Positions 59,745-64,000 of a DNA stretch of 64,000 bases are shown here, piece by piece (positions within the stretch are counted from its first letter, which is position 1; every line of letters begins with the position of its first letter). The stretch lies in contig NZ_CP027774.1 in NCBI RefSeq assembly GCF_003019815.1, forward strand, positions 124,001 through 188,000. Reading direction: 5' to 3'. Made by a program: the position numbers and the translations under genes. A model generated the notes under the pieces. The model ran no database searches. It was given only the letters and a program-made list of their open reading frames with translations, and had not been told where the DNA came from. The DNA comes from Variovorax sp. PMC12. GTDB taxonomy: Bacteria; Pseudomonadota; Gammaproteobacteria; Burkholderiales; Burkholderiaceae_C.

Positions 59745-60932
59745 TCAGCGGGCGGCCGCGGCGTCGGCGGCGTCGGCTGCCGCCGTGGCCACATCCGCCG
59801 GCTTCCAGTCCCGGGACGTCACGGATGCGCCCTCGGACAGGCGCTCCATGCCTTCGACGACGACCCTCTGGCCAGCATTGAGCCCGGAACGCACGCGGTA
59901 GCTGCGCCCGACCAACTCACCCAGGTCGACCGCCTTGCGGTGCGCCTGTCCTTGGTCGCTGAGCACCCACAGCTGGGGCTGGCCCGCCACGTGAACCACC
60001 GCCTGCTGCGGCACCATGAGGGCCTGGGCATGGCTGGCTTGCGGTACCCGCGCCCGAACGAACATGCCGGGCAGGAGCTCGCGCAAAGGGTTGTCCACGA
60101 GCACGCGCAGCAGCACGGCGCCGGTTCCGGCGTCGACGTTCATACCGGAGAACAGGATGCGCCCCTTGGCTGTGTAGGGCTCGCCATGGCTTCGCAGCAG
60201 GGTCACCGCCAGACCGTCCCGGGAGCCCGGCTGATGCGTTGAAAGCGCATCACGCAGCGCGTCGAGCGACCCGGCCGGCTGGCGCAGGTCCACGTAGACC
60301 TGGTCGATCTGCTGGATGCGCGCCATCGGATGGGTGTCGCCGCTGCCGACGAGGGCGCCCTCGGTGACCAGGGCCTGGTCGATGCGCCCGGAGATCGGCG
60401 CCTCCACCCGCGCGAACTGGAGGTCGAGCTGTCGTCGCGCCAGGGTCGCGCGGGCCTGTTTCAGGTCGGCGGCAGCCTGTTCGCGCTGCGAGACCGCGTC
60501 GTCGTAGGCCTGGCCGCTGACCGCATCGGCCTCGACCAGGGGCTGGAGACGGGTCGCCTGCGTCCGTGCGCGTGCCAGCGCGGCCTCGGCACGCTGCACG
60601 CTTGCCGCCGCCGTCTCCACTTCCGCCTTGAACGCAGCCGGATCGATCTGGAACAGGCCCTGGCCTGCGCGCACCTCCGTGCCCTGCTCGAACAGCCGAC
60701 GCTGGACGATGCCGCTGACCTGTGGACGGATTTCAGCGACGCGCACGGCCGCCACGCGACCTGGCAGGTCCTGCGTCAGCGCCAGCCGGGTGGCACGCAC
60801 CGTCATGACCGAGACGATGGGCGCGGGCGGCGCAGCCTGCCCGGTTTCGGTCTCCGCGCCGCCGCAGCCAGCGATCAGGACCAATGCCAGGGCGAACATG
60901 CCGCCCTGGCGGAGCAGAAAATCGATCTTCAT
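59745..60932 (-). CDS. RND periplasmic adaptor (AcrA/MexA-like lipoprotein)
   Basis: 395 residues. Lipobox LIAGC places the lipid on Cys23. PGRVAAVRVAEIRPQVSGIV and QRRLFEQGTEVRAGQGLFQI form the lipoyl part, an alpha-helical hairpin lies at about 100-160, and APISGRIDQALVTEGALVGS the second lipoyl half. The C-terminal tail is alanine-rich. It is the first gene of the efflux operon and would link the pump to the channel. Confidence 0.93.
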   Translation of the reverse strand: MKIDFLLRQGGMFALALVLIAGCGGAETETGQAAPPAPIVSVMTVRATRLALTQDLPGRVAAVRVAEIRPQVSGIVQRRLFEQGTEVRAGQGLFQIDPAAFKAEVETAAASVQRAEAALARARTQATRLQPLVEADAVSGQAYDDAVSQREQAAADLKQARATLARRQLDLQFARVEAPISGRIDQALVTEGALVGSGDTHPMARIQQIDQVYVDLRQPAGSLDALRDALSTHQPGSRDGLAVTLLRSHGEPYTAKGRILFSGMNVDAGTGAVLLRVLVDNPLRELLPGMFVRARVPQASHAQALMVPQQAVVHVAGQPQLWVLSDQGQAHRKAVDLGELVGRSYRVRSGLNAGQRVVVEGMERLSEGASVTSRDWKPADVATAAADAADAAAAR

Positions 60933-61296
60933 GAGTGTCTTTGAGAAGCTGGCGGACCTCCGCGAGCAGCAACAAAAGACGATTGTTCAAGGACAGCGTT
61001 GGGGCTCGGATGAGGCCGTGTCGAGATTTGATGGAGAACTTCAGGGCGAGACGTTCGCCGCAGGCCGACCATGCCCGCCGCCGCAGGGGACCTCACCGGT
61101 GTCCAAGCCGTCCTCGCCCTTTTCATCGAAGGGGAGAGCCCATTTTCGACTGCTGGCCAAAGCTCCTTCGGTGTTCGGCATGCCGGACACCGAAGCCAAG
61201 CGAAGTAAAAAAGAACAGGTGTGGGCGAATGCCCGAGCGACGAGCCTGATCGGCAGCCCCCTCGATCAACAGGCTGACGGTGTCGCCGCGAGCCGT
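60933..61296. other. 364-base intergenic region with a long palindrome
   Basis: No gene could be supported on either strand. A 30-base near-perfect palindrome lies at 61166-61195 (arms beginning CTTCGG and ending CCGAAG, centred on GGCATGCC, one mismatch). A run of A on the plus strand is close by at 61205-61213. Its core TGTTCGGCATGCC recurs at 62459-62471 downstream of the small XRE gene. It may be a transcription end of the XRE-cupin gene or a REP-like element. Confidence 0.5.
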
Positions 61297-61968
61297 TCAA
61301 TCGCGCAGCGTGAAAACCACCGAGAGGTACGACACCGGTCCCGAATGGATCGCATCGATACCGTGCAGCGCCGTCGCATCGAACAGCAGCGTGTCCCCTG
61401 CACCGACCTCCACCGATTTCGCGCCATACCGGTAGGTCACCGCCCCCGACAGGAAGTGCAGGACTTTGAGCCCCGGATGCTGGAAGGTCACGTACGGCCC
61501 TGCCTGCGGCAGCAGCGTCACCAAATAGGGCTCCACGAACAGGTTGCCCGACAGCGAATGCCCCAAAAGCTCGTACCGGTAGCCCTCCACGGCGCCGATA
61601 CGGTCGACCACGAGCCCCTGCCCTGCCCTCACATAGCAGAAATCCGTGCGCCGGGCCTGATCCCCGAAGAAGCGTGACACCGGCACGTGCAGCCCCTGCG
61701 CAAGCCGCTCCAAGGTCTCCACCGAGGGCGACACGAGCCCCCGTTCGATCCGCGAGAGCATCGACGCCGAGATCTCCGACGCCAAGGCGAGTTGCCCGGC
61801 CGATAGCCCCGCCGCCATGCGCAGTGCCTTGACCTGCATGCCGATGCGCGACATGGAGGGGTTGCGCGGCGCCGGCGCCGGCCCCTTCGGCCGGACACGC
61901 GTGACCGAGGCCGGCAGACGCAGCGGTCGTGCGGTAGGAAGGGGCGAGGTGATTTGGCGACGCGTCAT
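61297..61968 (-). CDS. XRE family regulator with C-terminal cupin domain (copy 1)
   Basis: 223 residues from ATG 61968. An N-terminal arginine-rich arm of about 40 residues precedes the helix-turn-helix (LSAGQLALASEISASMLSRI, then ERGLVSPSVETLERLAQGLH). The cupin domain is PYVTFQHPGLKVLHFLSGAV with GAGDTLLFDATALHGI. XRE-cupin proteins sense small molecules. It is nearly identical to the gene at 63048-63719 except in the arm. The gene is divergent from a small XRE gene at 62126 with palindromic sites between. Confidence 0.9.
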   Translation of the reverse strand: MTRRQITSPLPTARPLRLPASVTRVRPKGPAPAPRNPSMSRIGMQVKALRMAAGLSAGQLALASEISASMLSRIERGLVSPSVETLERLAQGLHVPVSRFFGDQARRTDFCYVRAGQGLVVDRIGAVEGYRYELLGHSLSGNLFVEPYLVTLLPQAGPYVTFQHPGLKVLHFLSGAVTYRYGAKSVEVGAGDTLLFDATALHGIDAIHSGPVSYLSVVFTLRD

Positions 61969-62073
61969 CTGGATTTCGTGCCCGCAAGGAAGGCCTGAAT
62001 CGAAGAGTTCTGGCCGAGTTCTCCGGCGCCACCCTCGATCCAAATTCGATACGAGGACGTCGCAGCTGACGTT

Positions 62074-62128
62074 TTGTACCATACAAGCGGGTGCATAAAG
62101 AAGACCATGCGATGAGAGTCATCGCATG
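62074..62128. promoter_or_regulatory. two palindromes upstream of and overlapping the small XRE start
   Basis: TTGTA, three bases, TACAA lies at 62074-62086. A perfect 10-bp inverted repeat CATGCGATGA, three bases, TCATCGCATG lies at 62106-62128 and includes the ATG of the XRE gene at 62126. The second could serve as an operator overlapping the start region for autorepression, or form an RNA hairpin that hides the start codon. Confidence 0.5.
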
Positions 62129-62398
62129 CGATCGACGCAGGATCCCGCACTGCTGAAGGCCTTTGCAGCCGAGCTCAAAGCTCGGCGAGCGGTGCGCGGC
62201 TTCAATCAGGAGGAGCTTGGATTTGCGTCGGGACTCAATCGCACGTTCATCGCCAAACTGGAGACGGGCACCTCGAGTCCCTCGCTGACCAGCCTCGTCC
62301 TACTGTGCAACGGGCTAGAAGCAGATCCCGCAGAGCTCATGCAATCCCTCATGAAACGCTACAAGAAGGAACTCCGAGCCAATTCGGCATCGGGATAG
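62126..62398 (+). CDS. small XRE family transcriptional regulator
   Basis: 90 residues, essentially one helix-turn-helix domain: FAAELKARRAVRGFNQEELG, FASGLNRTFIAKLETGTSSP and SLTSLVLLCNGLEADPAELM. A short basic tail ends it. The start codon ATG 62126 lies inside a perfect inverted repeat, so autoregulation is likely. The gene is divergent from the XRE-cupin gene copy 1 and may form a regulatory switch with it. Confidence 0.88.
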   Translation: MRSTQDPALLKAFAAELKARRAVRGFNQEELGFASGLNRTFIAKLETGTSSPSLTSLVLLCNGLEADPAELMQSLMKRYKKELRANSASG

Positions 62399-62660
62399 AT
62401 CTTCGGAAAGCTGCGACTTTCGACAGGCGGAGTCGGATTCGCGCGCGCGGTCGCCGCCTGTTCGGCATGCCAAACTTCAGAAAGGACGGGAGGGGACGCA
62501 CTGCACGGCGGAACCAAGGGGACGCCATCGACATGCCGCGCGCAATGGCACAGGAGGATGAGGTCCGCTTTTTTTCAGGCCGGGGCAAGCTGCCGAATCA
62601 CCTCAGCCAGATGCACGGCCAGATTGAGAAGCGCGGGTTGGCTACCAGCGCCATCGGCCC
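62399..62660. other. 262-base intergenic region without a supported gene
   Basis: No frame on either strand shows family features. The only notable motif is TGTTCGGCATGCC at 62459-62471, shared with the palindrome at 61166-61195. Confidence 0.5.
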
Positions 62661-62888
62661 TCACGTCATCTGGCTGAGCGCCTTTTCGATCTTCCTGTCG
62701 GTCTTGTACTGCCCCAGCCCGTACACCGCCCAGATGGTTGCCGGCAACCAGCCGATGATCGTGAGCTGGAGAACGAGACAGATCACTCCGGCAATCGGCC
62801 TGCCGATGGTGAAGAACGTCAGCCAGGGCAGAATCAAAGCAATCAGCAAGCGCACTTTTCTCTCCAAGATCGTCGGGCGGTCATTCAA
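62661..62888 (-). CDS. YqaE/Pmp3 family small membrane protein
   Basis: 75 residues with two membrane helices. Motifs typical of the family are LLIALILPWLTFFTIGRP, IAGVICLVLQLTIIGWLP and ATIWAVYGLGQYK. Members are small stress-related membrane proteins that affect membrane potential; the function in bacteria is not settled. It stands alone between the two XRE modules. Confidence 0.82.
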   Translation of the reverse strand: MNDRPTILERKVRLLIALILPWLTFFTIGRPIAGVICLVLQLTIIGWLPATIWAVYGLGQYKTDRKIEKALSQMT

Positions 62889-63047
62889 CCCGCTGGAACA
62901 AGTCCGCCTCTGTCAGTTGACGCCAATTATCCTCCCCATAAATTTTGAGCAGCGATGAACCTGCTTATCGAACCAGAGAGCAGCGGCGGAAGCACGATCT
63001 CACCACATTGATGAGAATCGATGTTGAGGTAGCGTCAACTTTTAGGG

Positions 63048-63719
63048 TCAATCGCGCAGCGTGAAGACCACCGAGAGGTACGACACCGGCCCCGAATGGA
63101 TCGCCTCGATCCCATGCAGCGCCGTCGCATCAAACAGCAGCGTGTCCCCTGCCCCGACCTCTACTGCCTTCGCTCCATAGCGGTAAGTCACCACCCCCGA
63201 CAGAAAGTGCAGGACTTTGAGCCCCGGATGCTGGAAGGTCACGTACGGTCCCGCCTCCGGCAAAAGCGTTACCAGGTAGGGCTCCACGAACAGGTTGCCC
63301 GACAGCGAATGCCCCAGCAGCTCGTACCGGTAGCCTTCCACCGCGCCGATGCGGTCGACCACCAGCCCCTGCCCTGCCCTCACATGGCAGAAGTCCGTGC
63401 GCCGCGCCTGGTCCCCGAAGAAGCGAGACACCGGCACATGCAGCCCCTGCGCAAGCCGCTCCAAGGTCTCCACCGAGGGCGAGACGAGCCCCCGTTCGAT
63501 CCGCGAAAGCATCGAGGCCGAGATATCCGACGCCAGCGCGAGCTGGCCCGCAGACCGTCCCGAGGCCATACGCAGCGCCCTTACCTGCGCACCGATGCGT
63601 GCAGCAGACAGGCTCCGCACAACAGATGCAAGCGGCCGAGACCGCCCGCGCGTCACCGAGACCGGCAAGCGCAGCGGTCGGGCCGTCGGCAAAGGAGATG
63701 CAAGCGTTCGATTGGTCAC
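63048..63719 (-). CDS. XRE family regulator with C-terminal cupin domain (copy 2)
   Basis: 223 residues, the same length as copy 1 at 61297-61968. The helix-turn-helix and cupin are almost identical (SISASMLSRI-type recognition helix is ISASMLSRIERGLVSPSVET in both; VTFQHPGLKVLHFLSG in both). Differences concentrate in the N-terminal arm, for example ALASDISAS against ALASEISAS and the RGRSRPLASVVRSLSAARIG segment. It is divergent from a partial XRE gene at the right edge, with palindromic sites between. Confidence 0.9.
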   Translation of the reverse strand: MTNRTLASPLPTARPLRLPVSVTRGRSRPLASVVRSLSAARIGAQVRALRMASGRSAGQLALASDISASMLSRIERGLVSPSVETLERLAQGLHVPVSRFFGDQARRTDFCHVRAGQGLVVDRIGAVEGYRYELLGHSLSGNLFVEPYLVTLLPEAGPYVTFQHPGLKVLHFLSGVVTYRYGAKAVEVGAGDTLLFDATALHGIEAIHSGPVSYLSVVFTLRD

Positions 63720-63754
63720 GAGTAGCAGCCTGGCGCGATCCGATATGCATCGAT

Positions 63755-63802
63755 TCTACGATAAACGTAGAGACTTTGGCGACCGGCATTACGAGTATCG
63801 TA
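63755..63802. promoter_or_regulatory. two palindromic operator-like sites before the right-edge XRE gene
   Basis: TCTACG, five bases, CGTAGA lies at 63755-63771 and TACGA, three bases, TCGTA at 63790-63802. The centres are about 33 bases apart, roughly three helical turns, so a dimer of dimers could bind both on one face. They share the TACG/CGTA core. They lie between the divergent XRE-cupin and XRE genes. Confidence 0.5.
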
Positions 63803-63804
63803 GG

Positions 63805-64000
63805 GTGAAAAACAGCCCCTCTCCATCTCGTTCGGTCTTCGGCGCTCGGTTGCGACTTGCCAGACTGGCGGCCGGGCTGCCGCAAGACAAACTCGGCGTC
63901 AAGGCAGGACTGGACGAAGGAACCGCAAGCGCTCGCATCTCTCGGTACGAGAGCGGAATACACGAGCCCAACGTTGCATTTGCGAATCGCCTTGCAGAGG
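63805..64000 (+). CDS. XRE-type DNA-binding protein, partial at right edge
   Basis: Only the start is inside the window. The frame from GTG 63805 encodes a helix-turn-helix: SRSVFGARLRLARLAAGLPQ, then DKLGVKAGL and ARISRYESGIHEPNVAFANR. A second possible start is ATG 63745 in the same frame, which would place both palindromes inside the coding region; GTG is preferred because it follows the operator-like sites directly. The gene differs from the small XRE gene at 62126, so the two modules have unlike partners. Confidence 0.7.
   Translation, partial: MKNSPSPSRSVFGARLRLARLAAGLPQDKLGVKAGLDEGTASARISRYESGIHEPNVAFANRLAE

Noticed and set aside
61166..61195. A classical rho-independent terminator
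   Set aside because: The palindrome is strong but no T-run follows it on either strand; the nearby A/T run lies before the stem when read from the XRE-cupin gene.

Overview
The window looks like chromosome of a high-GC betaproteobacterium of the order Burkholderiales, most like a Comamonadaceae member of the Variovorax type. The evidence is uniform high GC coding bias, orphan Bug-type solute receptors beside CoA-transferase genes, a FUSC/DUF1656 efflux set, and lipoproteins whose lipobox cysteine is followed by a glycine run. The species assignment is inference from gene content. No rRNA, tRNA, CRISPR array, phage or intact insertion sequence was seen.

Layout. 1-7.7 kb: a minus-strand acyl-CoA operon (DUF35, thiolase, SDR, CaiB/BaiF CoA-transferase, enoyl-CoA hydratase, Bug receptor) diverges from a PrpF-family isomerase plus SDR, with an AraC regulator behind. 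Together they form a beta-oxidation-like route without an acyl-CoA dehydrogenase. 7.8-13.7 kb: an aromatic-acid-type efflux operon (45-aa membrane peptide, FUSC, DUF1656, HlyD, NodT) and a LysR regulator. 13.7-18.3 kb: Bug receptor, DUF1254/1214 protein and CoA-transferase, divergent from a LysR gene. 18.3-28.4 kb: a GAF/PucR regulator divergent from SDR, a complete branched-chain-type ABC importer (livKHMGF-like), a beta-keto acid cleavage enzyme and another SDR. The LivF-like ATPase has an arginine for the Walker A lysine. 28.6-35.9 kb: three secreted lipoprotein hydrolases (tannase/feruloyl esterase, type B carboxylesterase, DUF6351), a Crp/Fnr regulator and a stand-alone BLUF blue-light sensor.

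35.9-43.3 kb is the most interesting locus: a LacI regulator divergent from a TRAP importer (DctP, fused DctQM), a VOC metalloenzyme, a RuBisCO-like protein and a DUF1537 acid-sugar kinase. The last three are tightly packed, and the last two joints overlap by 4 bp. The RLP plus kinase resemble the 3-oxo-isoapionate arm of D-apiose catabolism. The usual upstream enzymes are absent and a VOC protein sits in their place, so a variant acid-sugar pathway is proposed.

43.3-48.1 kb: a VOC protein, an AraC protein with a degenerate receiver domain, an OmpR-type response regulator, a divergent 7TM histidine kinase and decayed fragments. 48.1-53.8 kb: a giant autotransporter (1897 aa) whose start codon is preceded by a strong GC hairpin. 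54-55 kb: a Phd/ParE-type toxin-antitoxin pair and an IS3 transposase remnant. 55.2-60.9 kb: an RND tripartite efflux operon. 61.3-64 kb: two nearly identical XRE-cupin regulators, each divergent from a different small XRE gene and separated from it by palindromic operator-like sites.

Overall the window is a string of import-plus-catabolism cassettes for plant-derived or aromatic organic acids, each with its own regulator, interspersed with efflux systems.
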